In this document: positions 1-7,365 of the stretch, in pieces | Layout of the letters: the number at the start of each line of letters is the position of its first letter | Numbering within the stretch: the stretch's first letter is position 1 | Source of the DNA: Nitrososphaerota archaeon | Lineage (GTDB): Archaea > Thermoproteota > Nitrososphaeria > Nitrososphaerales > UBA183 | Length of the DNA: 64,000 nt | Direction of reading: 5' to 3' | NCBI GenBank assembly: GCA_029784795.1 | Contig: JAFMAW010000001.1 | Coordinates: forward strand, 89,370-153,369 | Program-made: the position numbers and the translations under genes | Notes under the pieces: model-generated | Told to the model about the DNA's origin: nothing | Seen by the model: only the letters and a program-made list of their open reading frames with translations | Databases searched by the model: none

Positions 1-1277
1 CCCAGGGTCTTGACCGCTTCCGCCACCCTTCCGACGCCGACTATCATGGCGCCGGTCCTCATGTCCACGTCGTGCTTCAGGCTGGCGGCGTGCACGTCGT
101 GGAAGGCGGAGGTGATCTTCTTCTCCAGCATGGAGTTGACTTCGTCCTCGGTCCAGTAGTTCCTCTCGAGGTTCTGGACCCACTCGAGGTAGCTGACGAT
201 CACGCCGCCCGAGTTGGCCAGGATGTCTGGGATCATGAAGACATTGTTGGCGTGCAGGATCTTGTCTGCCTCAGGGGTGGTCGGTCCGTTGGCGCACTCT
301 GTGATTATCTTGGCCTTGACTCCCCTGGCGATGTCAGGTAGGATTGCGTTCTCGAGAGCGGAAGGACTCAGGATGTCTACGTCCATCTGCAGGAGCTCCT
401 TGTCAGAGATCGCCTGGCTCCCGGGGAACCCGACGACCGAGCCGGTCTTCTCCTTGTAGGCGATGAGCTTGGCGGTGTCCATGCCGCTCTTGCTCATGAT
501 CGAGCCTCTGGAGTCGCTGGCTCCCATCAGCTTGGGGCCGTAGGACTCGAGTATCTCGGCGAAGTTCGAGCCCGCATTGCCGAACCCCTGCACCGCGAAT
601 GTCGCCTTCTTCAGGTCGACCTTTCTCACCTTGGCCGCTTCGACGGTGGTGTACACCGCTCCGCGTCCGGTGGCCTTGTCTCTTCCGAGCGAGCCCCCGA
701 GCGAGATGGGCTTGCCTGTGATGACGGCAGGGGACATGAACCCTTCAATGGTGCTGAAGGTGTCAAGGATCCAGGCCATCGTCTGAGAGTTGGTGTAGAC
801 GTCGGGCGCTGGTATATCCTTGTACGGTCCGATGATGGGCGCGATGGATGCGGCGAAGCGGCGGGTCATGCGCTCGTTCTCCCCGGCTGACATGTGCTTC
901 GGGTCGCAGATGATGCCTCCCTTGGCGCCGCCATAGGGGATGTTGGCCACGCTGGTCTTCCATGTCATCCACGCGGCCAGCGCTTTGACCTCGTCGAGGG
1001 TGACGCCCGGGTGGTATCTGATCCCTCCCTTGAAGGGGCCCCTCGCATCGTTGTACTGGACCCTGTACCCGGTGAACACCCTGATGCTCCCGTCGTCCAT
1101 TTTGACGGGGAGGGAGGCGATAAGCTGCCTCTTGGGATGGGCAAGGATCTGATGGATACCTTCATCCAGCTTGAGGTACTCTGCAGCAATCCTCAGCTGC
1201 TCGAGAGAGTTCTCAAACGGGTTTGGCTTAACCTGTTGCTGTGTCTGCAACTGTTTCACTTCGTATTTTTGGGCCAT
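1..1277 (-). CDS. gdhA: Glutamate dehydrogenase, 3' end cut by window edge
   Basis: Oxidative deamination of glutamate to 2-oxoglutarate, or the reverse, in the cytoplasm. Reading the minus strand from an ATG at 1277 gives about 425 residues up to the window edge. It contains the substrate-binding/catalytic-lysine stretch PYGGAKGGI and a dinucleotide-binding AVQGFGNAG segment. The last visible residues (RTGAMIVGVGRVAEA) match the C-terminal helix of the family, so only a few codons lie outside. A TATA-like box at 1300-1308 puts transcription start next to the ATG (probably leaderless), although an AAGGAG also precedes it. It lies 45 bases downstream of tpiA on the same strand but seems to have its own promoter. 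The cofactor (NAD or NADP) cannot be decided by eye. Confidence 0.93.
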   Translation of the reverse strand, partial: MAQKYEVKQLQTQQQVKPNPFENSLEQLRIAAEYLKLDEGIHQILAHPKRQLIASLPVKMDDGSIRVFTGYRVQYNDARGPFKGGIRYHPGVTLDEVKALAAWMTWKTSVANIPYGGAKGGIICDPKHMSAGENERMTRRFAASIAPIIGPYKDIPAPDVYTNSQTMAWILDTFSTIEGFMSPAVITGKPISLGGSLGRDKATGRGAVYTTVEAAKVRKVDLKKATFAVQGFGNAGSNFAEILESYGPKLMGASDSRGSIMSKSGMDTAKLIAYKEKTGSVVGFPGSQAISDKELLQMDVDILSPSALENAILPDIARGVKAKIITECANGPTTPEADKILHANNVFMIPDILANSGGVIVSYLEWVQNLERNYWTEDEVNSMLEKKITSAFHDVHAASLKHDVDMRTGAMIVGVGRVAEAVKTL

Positions 1278-1299
1278 AAACCGGCTCCTTTTAACATTC

Positions 1300-1308
1300 T
1301 ATATAATG
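1300..1308 (-). promoter_or_regulatory. TATA box of gdhA
   Basis: On the minus strand this reads CATTATATA, centred about 27 bases upstream of the gdhA ATG at 1277. This is the normal archaeal TATA-to-start distance for a leaderless transcript. It is AT-rich in a GC-rich surrounding. Confidence 0.55.
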
Positions 1309-1322
1309 CGAGTCTACGTTTC

Positions 1323-1985
1323 TCAACGAAGGGAACGAGAGAGCTCGCGGACCTTGGCCTCCCAGTCCTTGGCCTTCACCACGCTGCTGGCCACCAACAC
1401 CCCGTCGACGCCGAGGCTCACGGCCTTCTTCACGTCCTCGCCCGTGACTATCCCGGCGCCGCAGAGTATCCCGCCTTTGAACCCTGCCCTTCGGGCGGCC
1501 ACCACAGTCTCCTCCACGAGCTCCGGCCTGGCCCGGGACACGGCCATCCCACTGCCTATCAGCTCTGGCGGCTCGATGGCGACGAACTTCGGTCCGAACA
1601 GGGCCAGCTCTGCGGCCTCCCGGCTGGTCTGCGCGCACAGGCAGACCTCCAGCCCTGCCGCCAAGAGCCTCGGGACAAGCTTCGCGAGCACCCCAGGCGA
1701 GACGCGGGCTTCGCTGTGGTTGAGGAGGGTCCCGGACGCTCCCGCAGCCTTGACCGCCGCCGGGATCACGGCCCCCGTGGTCTTGTCCCCTTCCTCCCAT
1801 CCAACCGCCTGGCTGTAGACCTTCGCCCCGGACTTGGCGACCAGAGAGAGCATGGGGGTCGGCGGGACCGTGACCCCGGTTACGCCCAGCTCGTCGGAGA
1901 CCTTCTTGACGGCCCGGGCGAGCTTCACCGCTCCTTCGCCCAGGACCTCGGGATAATTCTTGCAGTTGACTATGATAGTCCCCAA
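1323..1985 (-). CDS. tpiA: Triosephosphate isomerase (archaeal short form)
   Basis: Interconverts dihydroxyacetone phosphate and glyceraldehyde 3-phosphate. The 220 residues fit the short archaeal TIM family. Visible signatures are NCKNY near the N-terminus (catalytic Lys), LLNHSE (catalytic His) about residue 90, AIEPPELIG (catalytic Glu) about residue 135, and the phosphate-binding CGAGI near residue 195. The start is a TTG directly before GTIIVNCKNY, which is where family members begin. It lies upstream of gdhA on the same strand. Confidence 0.93.
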   Translation of the reverse strand: MGTIIVNCKNYPEVLGEGAVKLARAVKKVSDELGVTGVTVPPTPMLSLVAKSGAKVYSQAVGWEEGDKTTGAVIPAAVKAAGASGTLLNHSEARVSPGVLAKLVPRLLAAGLEVCLCAQTSREAAELALFGPKFVAIEPPELIGSGMAVSRARPELVEETVVAARRAGFKGGILCGAGIVTGEDVKKAVSLGVDGVLVASSVVKAKDWEAKVRELSRSLR

Positions 1986-2064
1986 ACCGACCGCTGGATA
2001 CAGCCTCCGCTAGGTGTCTAAAAGGATGGCGTGGAGGAGATGCTCCGGTAGAGGGAGGTTCTTG

Positions 2065-2157
2065 CTAGAACCCTTCGTCGTCCGAGTCCTCTTCCCAGCC
2101 GTCTTCGTCCAAGTCGTCGTCTAGGTCCTCGTCGAGTTCCTGGTCCTCTTCGGACAT
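2065..2157 (-). CDS. Very acidic 30-residue micropeptide
   Basis: Reading from ATG at 2157 gives 30 residues ending in TAG at 2065-2067; 19 of them are Asp or Glu. The only hydrophobic anchors are a Trp, three Leu and a C-terminal Phe. A TATA-like element at 2182-2190 lies about 28 bases upstream of the ATG, as expected for a leaderless gene, and it is shared with the divergent sua5. I do not recognise the product. Highly acidic small proteins can bind basic proteins or metal ions, but nothing here proves a role. The ORF is short, so chance cannot be excluded. Confidence 0.5.
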   Translation of the reverse strand: MSEEDQELDEDLDDDLDEDGWEEDSDDEGF

Positions 2158-2181
2158 GTCGCCCCCGCGCTTTTTATTCCA

Positions 2182-2190
2182 CTATTAAAT
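2182..2190. promoter_or_regulatory. Shared bidirectional TATA box (acidic peptide / sua5)
   Basis: The near-symmetric AT tract TATTAAATG is centred about 26 bases from the ATG of sua5 at 2212 on the plus strand and about 28 bases from the ATG at 2157 on the minus strand. One box could therefore serve two leaderless genes. A second AT tract (TTTTTATT, 2171-2178) lies just beside it. Confidence 0.45.
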
Positions 2191-2211
2191 GTCGCGGTGC
2201 ACGGGGACGCC

Positions 2212-2802
2212 ATGGGCCAGGTCTTGGCTATGGACGGGAGGGCGATATCGAGGGCCGCGGAGACGGTGATGCGCGGGGGCCTGGTCGTCTACCCGACTGA
2301 CACGGTCTATGGCCTCGGCTGCGACCCATTCAACGAGGAGGCCGTGCGGAGGCTCTTCTCGGCCAAGGGGAGGGGAGCCAAGGCTGTCCCCGTCCTCTGC
2401 AGCTCCCGCGAGAAGGCGGCCGACCTGGTCGACCTGGGGCCCAGGGGGGGCGAGCTGGCCAGGCGCTACTGGCCAGGGGCCCTGACCATAGTCGCGCCGC
2501 TGAAGATGAGGGTGCCGGATATGCTCAGCCAGGGGCCCCATCTGGGCGTCAGGGTGCCCGACCACGCGCTCTGCCTCGAGTTAGTGGCCTCCTGCGGGGG
2601 GTGGCTAGCGGGGACGAGCGCCAACGTCTCGGGGGCGCCGTCGGCCAGGAGCGCCGGGGACGCGCTGAGGCAACTGGGTGGCACGGTGGACCTGATCCTG
2701 GACGGCGGGCCATCGCCAGGGGCCGGGTCGACCGTAGTCAGCGTGGTAGGGGGGACTCTCACAATCTTAAGAACCGGTCAAATCGGGGTCGAAATGAGCT
2801 GA
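2212..2802 (+). CDS. sua5: Threonylcarbamoyl-AMP synthase (Sua5/YrdC family)
   Basis: Makes threonylcarbamoyl-AMP from threonine, bicarbonate and ATP, the first step of t6A37 tRNA modification. The YrdC domain fills all 196 residues: RGGLVVYPTDTVYGLGCDP near the N-terminus, a KGRGAKAVPVL segment (family KR...P), WPGALT near residue 87, and GTSANVSG near residue 143. The extra C-terminal Sua5 domain is absent. An in-frame GTG exists at 2197, but ATG 2212 is the expected distance from the TATA element at 2182-2190. The KEOPS subunit gene of the same pathway lies 0.5 kb away on the other strand. Confidence 0.92.
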   Translation: MGQVLAMDGRAISRAAETVMRGGLVVYPTDTVYGLGCDPFNEEAVRRLFSAKGRGAKAVPVLCSSREKAADLVDLGPRGGELARRYWPGALTIVAPLKMRVPDMLSQGPHLGVRVPDHALCLELVASCGGWLAGTSANVSGAPSARSAGDALRQLGGTVDLILDGGPSPGAGSTVVSVVGGTLTILRTGQIGVEMS

Positions 2803-2818
2803 GAGAAGGACGAACCTA

Positions 2819-3322
2819 ATAGTAACTTCAGCCAAGGGACTCGAGGCGAGGGCCTCGGCCGAGTTCAAGGAGATAGCCCTACTGTCAGGTATCAGGAAGC
2901 TGGTCATAGATAGGTCTGCCTACGACGGCGTCATAGAGGTGGATGTCGAGGACCCCAAGGCGCTTCTCGCGTTCATCACAGACTACGTCCGCTCGGAGCC
3001 GTTCAGGGTCAGGTACATCCTGAGGATAATCCCGGTCGGCCGGGTGGTGGACACCAAGCTGGACGACATCGTGAAGGCGGTGAAAGACCTCTCGGACGCC
3101 ATCGGGCCCGGCGAGACCTTCAGGATAACCATAGAGGCGAGGGACTCCCCCTACTCAGACAGGGAGCTCATAGACTCCCTCGCTGACGCCATCGACAGGC
3201 AAGTCAACCTGGACTCCCCGGACAAGGTCGTCCTCCTGGAGATCTTTGGGGAGTACGCGGGCGTCTCTGTCATCTCGCCCAGCGAGATAGTGAGCATCCA
3301 GAAGCTGAAGCGCGCAGCCTAG
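2819..3322 (+). CDS. THUMP-domain RNA-binding protein, start codon unusual
   Basis: The C-terminal two thirds look like a THUMP domain (RNA binding, usually in tRNA modification): YVRSEPFRVRYILRIIPVGR, then FRITIEARDSPYSDRELID, then VVLLEIFGEYAGVSVI. The first canonical start in frame is GTG at 2939, but this would remove a protein-like N-terminus (VTSAKGLEARASAEFKEI and so on). The open frame extends back to a TGA overlapping the end of sua5. The best-placed initiator is an AUA at 2819, 16 bases after the sua5 stop and preceded by a GAGAAGG Shine-Dalgarno-like motif. That would give 167 residues. Either a non-AUG start is used or there is a sequence error upstream. The family assignment is from pattern, not search. 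Confidence 0.72.
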   Translation: MVTSAKGLEARASAEFKEIALLSGIRKLVIDRSAYDGVIEVDVEDPKALLAFITDYVRSEPFRVRYILRIIPVGRVVDTKLDDIVKAVKDLSDAIGPGETFRITIEARDSPYSDRELIDSLADAIDRQVNLDSPDKVVLLEIFGEYAGVSVISPSEIVSIQKLKRAA

Positions 3323-3756
3323 GACCTTTCGGCGCCGAGGAGCGCCGCCCCTTCGACCCTGGCGAGCTCAGAGCGCGAGAGCAGCCTTCTTGGGAGTTGG
3401 GCCCCCGTGAACCCGGGCGGCGAGGTGAGCGCCATGTGTCCTGCCACGATGACGAGGAACCTCCCTCCATTCACCGACCCTTCCAGGCGGATGGCCCTCG
3501 AGATCTGGGTGGTCCCAGCGAGCCTCAGCAGCAGGTCGATCTCTGGCTTCTTGGCCAGGAGGCCTCCGGACTCCATCGCCTGCAGCGTCTGGGCGGCGAC
3601 CATCTCAGCCAGGAACTCGTTCTTCACTGAACCCGCCTTCACCGTCTGGACCACCGCCCCCGGGTTCGCACGGGCCAGGGCGCCCTTCGCTTCGTCCGGG
3701 TCCATCCCCTCGCAGAGGTAGGCTCGGGCTGTCACTCTCTCCATATCATCCACCAT
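3319..3756 (-). CDS. cgi121: KEOPS complex subunit Cgi121
   Basis: Auxiliary tRNA-binding subunit of KEOPS, which transfers threonylcarbamoyl to A37 of tRNAs. At 145 residues it is the usual size. The diagnostic block is AQTLQAMESGGLLAKKPEIDL followed by LLLRLAGTTQISRAI at about residues 55-88, the conserved helix and loop of Cgi121. The start overlaps the last 11 bases of the SAMP gene, and it is the last gene of the operon tatD-eS17-serK-like-SAMP-cgi121. Its 3' end overlaps the THUMP gene end by four bases, convergently. Confidence 0.82.
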   Translation of the reverse strand: MVDDMERVTARAYLCEGMDPDEAKGALARANPGAVVQTVKAGSVKNEFLAEMVAAQTLQAMESGGLLAKKPEIDLLLRLAGTTQISRAIRLEGSVNGGRFLVIVAGHMALTSPPGFTGAQLPRRLLSRSELARVEGAALLGAERS

Positions 3757-4003
3757 GCGAGAACGGCAGTAACGCCACCTTGGCCCCGTCCGCTATGCGA
3801 ACCGCCCTTCCAGCAGGGACGAAGGCCTCCCCATCCTCGACCATGACCAGGGTGTTGTATCTGCTGAACCCCGGGTCCCTGAGCCCGGTCATCGCCCTCA
3901 CCCGGTCGACGAGGTCGGAGGCGTCTAGCCCCCCGTCTTGGATGGTGACGTCCCTGGCCCCGACGGCGGTGCCAATGTGGCCCAGGCACCTGACTTTGAT
4001 CAT
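3746..4003 (-). CDS. Ubiquitin-like small archaeal modifier / MoaD-ThiS family protein
   Basis: The 85-residue beta-grasp protein ends exactly in ...LLPFSHGG, the C-terminal diglycine needed for adenylation and thiocarboxylation by an E1-like enzyme. It could act as a sulfur carrier for molybdopterin or tRNA thiolation, as a protein modifier, or as both, as SAMPs do. A UbaA/MoeB-like activating enzyme with a rhodanese domain is encoded at 19000-20148. The ATG overlaps the stop of the upstream serK-like gene (ATGA), and its own end overlaps the Cgi121 start, so translation is probably coupled. Confidence 0.82.
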   Translation of the reverse strand: MIKVRCLGHIGTAVGARDVTIQDGGLDASDLVDRVRAMTGLRDPGFSRYNTLVMVEDGEAFVPAGRAVRIADGAKVALLPFSHGG

Positions 4004-4818
4004 CCCTGGTCCAAGAACAGCAGCCTTTCCTTATACCTTCTCCCTTCGTAGGCGGACCCAGGGGGCGACAGGCGAGTTCGGCGCCCCTTGAGCCTGAGTC
4101 TGAGTGTATCGCTGTCCGCGTCGCCGAGCTCTCCGATGGGGAACCTTACGGAGACCGGCCTCGGGTCTATCGCATGCATGGACGTCTTGCAGGGGAAGAG
4201 CTTCCCCGACCTGGCGGCTGCGACCACGTCGTCCTTCATCAGCTTCCTGGGGAGCAGCACGAACTTCCTGCGCTCCTGCAGCTCTATATCGATGTCGTCC
4301 TCGGGGACGAAGCGCCTCTCCCAGCCGAACTGCTCAGCGATCCGGTCGAAGGACGCCACGACCTCTCTGACCTCTTCCATGGACGGACTGCCTACCAGGT
4401 AAGCTGCATCGCTTGTCAGAACAGCCAAAGCGGTCTCCCTCCGCTCAAGGGCTGAGAACGCCTCGGCCAGGGTCGTCCTCCTCGCGCTCGGCAGGGCCCT
4501 CAGGACGTCGTGCAGGCTGTCAGTCTGCCTCGGCGTGTAGACCCGGGCCCACCTCCCTAGGGTTATGGCCCGAGAACTGTAGTCCACGGCGCAGCAGACC
4601 GCGTTCTCGATCTTGAGCTCATGAAACGCGGCCAACCTGTGCATGCCATCCAGGACCGTCGCCGACTCCCTGTCGATTATGATGGGGTCCTTCTGGACGC
4701 CGTCGCGCGTCATCTCCTGCACAAGCTCTTTGACGCGCCGCGGGATCGTGTTTTCATGGGGACGAAGCGAACTCACGGGCCTGATCCCTAGACTGAAGCC
4801 CGCCGTCGCCAGGGCCAA
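4000..4818 (-). CDS. ParB/SerK-like domain protein (possible free-serine kinase family)
   Basis: The 272-residue protein has an N-terminal ParB/sulfiredoxin-like fold: VSSLRPHENTIPRRVKELVQEM, then PIIIDRESATVLDGMHRLAAF. The DGMHR block corresponds to the nucleotide-handling site of ParB and of the SerK/SbnI free-serine kinases. The C-terminal half is unassigned but contains repeated Arg/Lys segments. A longer frame to ATG 4902 overlaps the eS17 gene and has a low-complexity Arg-rich start, so I chose TTG 4818, five bases after the eS17 stop. ADP-dependent serine phosphorylation is known for archaeal SerK. Whether this member does the same, or only binds DNA, is inference. Confidence 0.6.
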   Translation of the reverse strand: MALATAGFSLGIRPVSSLRPHENTIPRRVKELVQEMTRDGVQKDPIIIDRESATVLDGMHRLAAFHELKIENAVCCAVDYSSRAITLGRWARVYTPRQTDSLHDVLRALPSARRTTLAEAFSALERRETALAVLTSDAAYLVGSPSMEEVREVVASFDRIAEQFGWERRFVPEDDIDIELQERRKFVLLPRKLMKDDVVAAARSGKLFPCKTSMHAIDPRPVSVRFPIGELGDADSDTLRLRLKGRRTRLSPPGSAYEGRRYKERLLFLDQG

Positions 4819-4822
4819 GGAT

Positions 4823-5035
4823 CTACACCGGCGGCTCTTCGACGGCCGGGCCTTCGGGCTCCTCGGTCTCGGCCTCATTCTTCTTCGTGATATATCCCGC
4901 AATGCGGTTCCTGAGCTGCTTGGACGGGATGACCGCCAGACCCTCGAGCGACTTCTTGTTCTCTTCGAAGTCTGTGCCGAAGGCCTCGGGGTGCCGCTGC
5001 AAGATCTCTTCCGACAGCCTACGAGTCCTATCCAA
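4823..5035 (-). CDS. rps17e: Small-subunit ribosomal protein eS17
   Basis: A 70-residue archaeal/eukaryotic ribosomal protein of the 30S head. The conserved core is clear: RRLSEEILQRHPEAFGTDFE, ENKKSLEGL, and SKQLRNRIAGYITKK. An acidic C-terminal tail rich in Glu and Pro (about residues 53-70) follows the core. It overlaps the tatD end by eight bases and is followed five bases later by the serK-like gene, so it sits in the middle of a compact operon. Confidence 0.93.
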   Translation of the reverse strand: MDRTRRLSEEILQRHPEAFGTDFEENKKSLEGLAVIPSKQLRNRIAGYITKKNEAETEEPEGPAVEEPPV

Positions 5036-5801
5036 CTTCCGTCAAGCCCGACAGATTGGCGTCATTAACCTTTCGAGTCGTCCCCAGGTAGCGCAGGGCG
5101 TTGCCTGAGGTCAAAGAGATGGCGTCCAGAGGGGGGACCCCCCAGAGCTCGGCCAGCCTGAACGCGACCGATGGGACGAGCGCGGGCCCGTGGACTCCTC
5201 CCAAGGGCCCGTAGGCGACTGGGGAGTCGGATTCGACGAGCGTGAAGGCGGGGTCGCACCTCCTGGCCATGCGCTGAAGCTTCTTCGAGTACAGTAGGGC
5301 AGGGCCGAATGAGACGAAGTATCCTCTCTGAATGACCGCGGGGAGGGCATCCTCAGCCTCGAGCCAGTGCATGAGCAGGGGACCTACCCTGAACGACCCC
5401 AGCACCTCCAAGACCTGGGCCTCGGCCCCCCGCGAGTGGACCTGCACGGGGACCTCCGCACCCTCCGCCGCCTGGAGCTGATACCTGAACGCGTTCAGCT
5501 GGGCGCTCCCCTCCGCAGTGGGGGAGTAGGATGGATCGAGCCCCACCTCCCCGAGCCCCCTGGACCGCTCCAGCATTCCGGGAACCCACGCTAGGTCCTT
5601 GCACTTCTCCGCCTCCGAGGGGTGCAGCCCCACAAACGGCACCACCGTCCCGGGATGAGCTGCCGAGGCGGCAACCACCCCCTCAGAGGTCTCGCGGTCG
5701 ACCCCGCAGGCCAGGAGGACCACCCCTGCGCTGCTGGCGTTGGCCATGGCCAGGGCCGAGTCAGGGGAGTCAAGGTGGAGGTGGGAATCGAAGAAACGCA
5801 C
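5028..5801 (-). CDS. tatD: TatD-family metal-dependent nuclease/hydrolase
   Basis: A TIM-barrel metallo-hydrolase of 257 residues, probably a DNase or 3' exonuclease. The N-terminal metal motif DSHLH (residues 5-9) and the later FVGLHPSEAE, GEVGLDPSY (metal-bridging Glu), VQVHSRG and VESDSPV segments are the expected TatD metal ligands in order. The start is GTG at 5801. It heads the operon containing eS17, the serK-like gene, SAMP and cgi121. Archaeal TatD substrates are not well defined, so the function is given at family level. Confidence 0.85.
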   Translation of the reverse strand: MRFFDSHLHLDSPDSALAMANASSAGVVLLACGVDRETSEGVVAASAAHPGTVVPFVGLHPSEAEKCKDLAWVPGMLERSRGLGEVGLDPSYSPTAEGSAQLNAFRYQLQAAEGAEVPVQVHSRGAEAQVLEVLGSFRVGPLLMHWLEAEDALPAVIQRGYFVSFGPALLYSKKLQRMARRCDPAFTLVESDSPVAYGPLGGVHGPALVPSVAFRLAELWGVPPLDAISLTSGNALRYLGTTRKVNDANLSGLTEVG

Positions 5802-5969
5802 GCCCAGCCTTGGGCAAAGAGGTATTTCAGGCCACTACATCCAGCCGAGTCCCAAACACGAACGCAGCAACTGCGGACCCTAATTTTCTTACCCATTTCA
5901 CAAATAGGGGTGGACTTGGGCGTTTCTAAGCCTAAAACGGCCAGCAGAGGGGGTGAAACCTGCCAAAAG

Positions 5970-5977
5970 TTTTTTAA
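5970..5977 (+). promoter_or_regulatory. TATA box of the histone gene
   Basis: TTTTTTAA, preceded by purines that could act as BRE, is centred about 29 bases upstream of the histone ATG at 6003. The transcript would have almost no leader. Confidence 0.6.
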
Positions 5978-6002
5978 CACACCGCGACTAACTCAAAGGC
6001 GC

Positions 6003-6230
6003 ATGTCCAGCTCGGAGTTCGGCCTCGCAGCCGTCTACAGGGTGATAAAGAAGGCGGGGGCTGAGAGGGTGGGGGACGACGCGGCCATCGAACTCAGGTC
6101 TGAACTCGAGGCCCTGGGGGTCCAGATATCAAGGCGTGCTGTGACTCTGGCGGCCCATGCGGGACGGAAGACGGTGAAGCCGGCGGACATCAAACTGGCC
6201 GCCGAAGAGATACTGAAGCCCAACGCATAG
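6003..6230 (+). CDS. Archaeal histone
   Basis: A 75-residue histone-fold protein that wraps chromosomal DNA as a dimer or multimer. The three-helix fold is visible: FGLAAVYRVIKKAGAERVGDDAA, then IELRSELEALGVQISRRAVTLAAHAGRKTV, then KPADIKLAAEEIL. The final KTVKPADIKLA is the classic loop-helix of HMf-like histones. A longer upstream frame (from 5622) runs antisense to tatD, so ATG 6003 is the start, fitting the TATA box at 5970-5977. Its presence with Alba and Cdv proteins separates this organism from most Crenarchaeota. Confidence 0.95.
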   Translation: MSSSEFGLAAVYRVIKKAGAERVGDDAAIELRSELEALGVQISRRAVTLAAHAGRKTVKPADIKLAAEEILKPNA

Positions 6231-6312
6231 GGGCAACCGTCGCGCTTCCTGCCTGAAAACCTCGAGTTTGCACCAGCAACCGCTATATCCGCACCCTAGG
6301 AAGGCACGCCGG

Positions 6313-6387
6313 GCCCCGGTGGTGTAGCCCGGTCAAGCATGTTAGCCTCTCGAGCTAGCGACGCGAGTTCAAATCTCGCCCGGGGCA
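6313..6387 (+). tRNA. tRNA-Glu (CTC)
   Basis: The acceptor stem GCCCCGG (6313-6319) pairs with CCGGGGC (6380-6386), followed by discriminator A. The anticodon stem TTAGC/GCTAG encloses the loop CTCTCGA with anticodon CTC. The T arm GCGAG-TTCAAAT-CTCGC is at 6363-6379. The D arm GTGTAGCCCGGTCAAGCA has the standard GG and A21. A TATA element (CTATATCC, 6283-6290) is centred 27 bases upstream. No intron is seen and CCA is not encoded. Confidence 0.93.
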
Positions 6388-6723
6388 GCCTACGATATGG
6401 TCGTGTGCCCCTTTCCCTGCCGAATCTGATAACACCCATTGGGGCATCAAAACGCAAGAGTATTGCTGGTCGAACTCCGCGGGTCGGACACCCCCCGTCC
6501 ATTTGATGCGGGTCGGATTTGAGATAGCACGTGCGAGTCAAACCTTGGCACAATGACGCTCCTTTCGAAGGCCTGGTCCTTCGGCGAGAGCTATTCCAGG
6601 CCGATGCGCAACAGGCCCTAAGCGCGGCGGGTTCGGGCGACGCGAGTCTGGCGAGGACCGGGCTTCGTCTGCTCATCATAGACCAACGCCAAAGCACCCT
6701 CGAGGGAGGCGCAACTAGGCCAT
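6388..6723. other. Intergenic stretch after tRNA-Glu, no gene recognised
   Basis: Between tRNA-Glu and the toxin gene I see no supported gene. Frames crossing it are either antisense to the tRNA or lack any protein-like pattern. No second copy of the tRNA 3' end, which would mark an integrated element, was found by eye in the following 3 kb. Confidence 0.4.
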
Positions 6724-6993
6724 CTATCTGGGGCGGTAGGCCTGGGAGTGGGTGCCTGTCGATAGGAACGTCACCTCCCTCTGCGACATTCCAAACACCA
6801 CCAGTAGGTTACCCCTAACCCGGTGGCTCCAATTGCAGAAGTACGCCTTCCGCTCCATGTGGTGAGCCAGCAGCGTCGGGTCGTCGGCAGACAGGATCAG
6901 CCTGACGGCTTCTTCGACCAGCCCTCGCTGGGACGGAGTGAGTTCGCGGTGTCTTCTGACGAACTCGTCCGTGTACCTCACGCGTCTCAGCAC
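6724..6993 (-). CDS. RelE/ParE-superfamily toxin
   Basis: The 89-residue protein has a RelE-type layout: an N-terminal helix FVRRHRELTPSQRGLVEEAV, the spacer LLAHHMERKAYF, the basic strand CNWSHRVRGNLLVVFGMSQ, and a C-terminal TFLSTGTHSQAY. Known RelE proteins cut mRNA on the ribosome, whereas ParE members poison gyrase; the Arg-, His- and Lys-containing strand region fits the RelE side better, but this is inference. It follows the antitoxin gene by three bases on the same strand, the normal antitoxin-toxin order. Confidence 0.78.
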   Translation of the reverse strand: MLRRVRYTDEFVRRHRELTPSQRGLVEEAVRLILSADDPTLLAHHMERKAYFCNWSHRVRGNLLVVFGMSQREVTFLSTGTHSQAYRPR

Positions 6994-6996
6994 GGC

Positions 6997-7365
6997 TCAC
7001 GCCTGCTTTGCGAGCTCTCTCAGGAACTCGACAGCGTCGTGCCCCTTCGGCACCTCGCGAATCCTCCCCTTGTCGACGTCTTCCACCCCGGCTATGATGC
7101 TCTGCTCGAACTCTCTGTCCAGCATCAAGAAGACATTCGTAAGTATCTGGTCCTTCGGCTGCCCTTCCTTCGAAGCCCTGGAGACGTAATCGATCACCTC
7201 GAGAAGGGATGACGCCGAGATTTCAGCAGGAGGCGAGACGACTTCCCGCAGCGCCTCCTCCACCACGAAACTCAGGGCCCCTCTCCTCCCTCCGTACTTC
7301 TCTTTGACTATCCTTCTCACCTCCTTTGCGAGATCTTCATCCACCCTGACTAGTATCTGGGCCAT
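6997..7365 (-). CDS. Ribbon-helix-helix antitoxin
   Basis: The N-terminus AQILVRVDEDLAKEVRRIV followed by KYGGRRGALSFVVEEALREVV is a ribbon-helix-helix DNA-binding domain of a family common in archaeal antitoxins (about residues 1-45). The C-terminal 75 residues, rich in charged helices, would bind the toxin. The start was set at ATG 7365 rather than 7380, because a TATA-like TTTATC at about 7393 predicts transcription start near 7367. It probably autorepresses the pair. Confidence 0.75.
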   Translation of the reverse strand: MAQILVRVDEDLAKEVRRIVKEKYGGRRGALSFVVEEALREVVSPPAEISASSLLEVIDYVSRASKEGQPKDQILTNVFLMLDREFEQSIIAGVEDVDKGRIREVPKGHDAVEFLRELAKQA

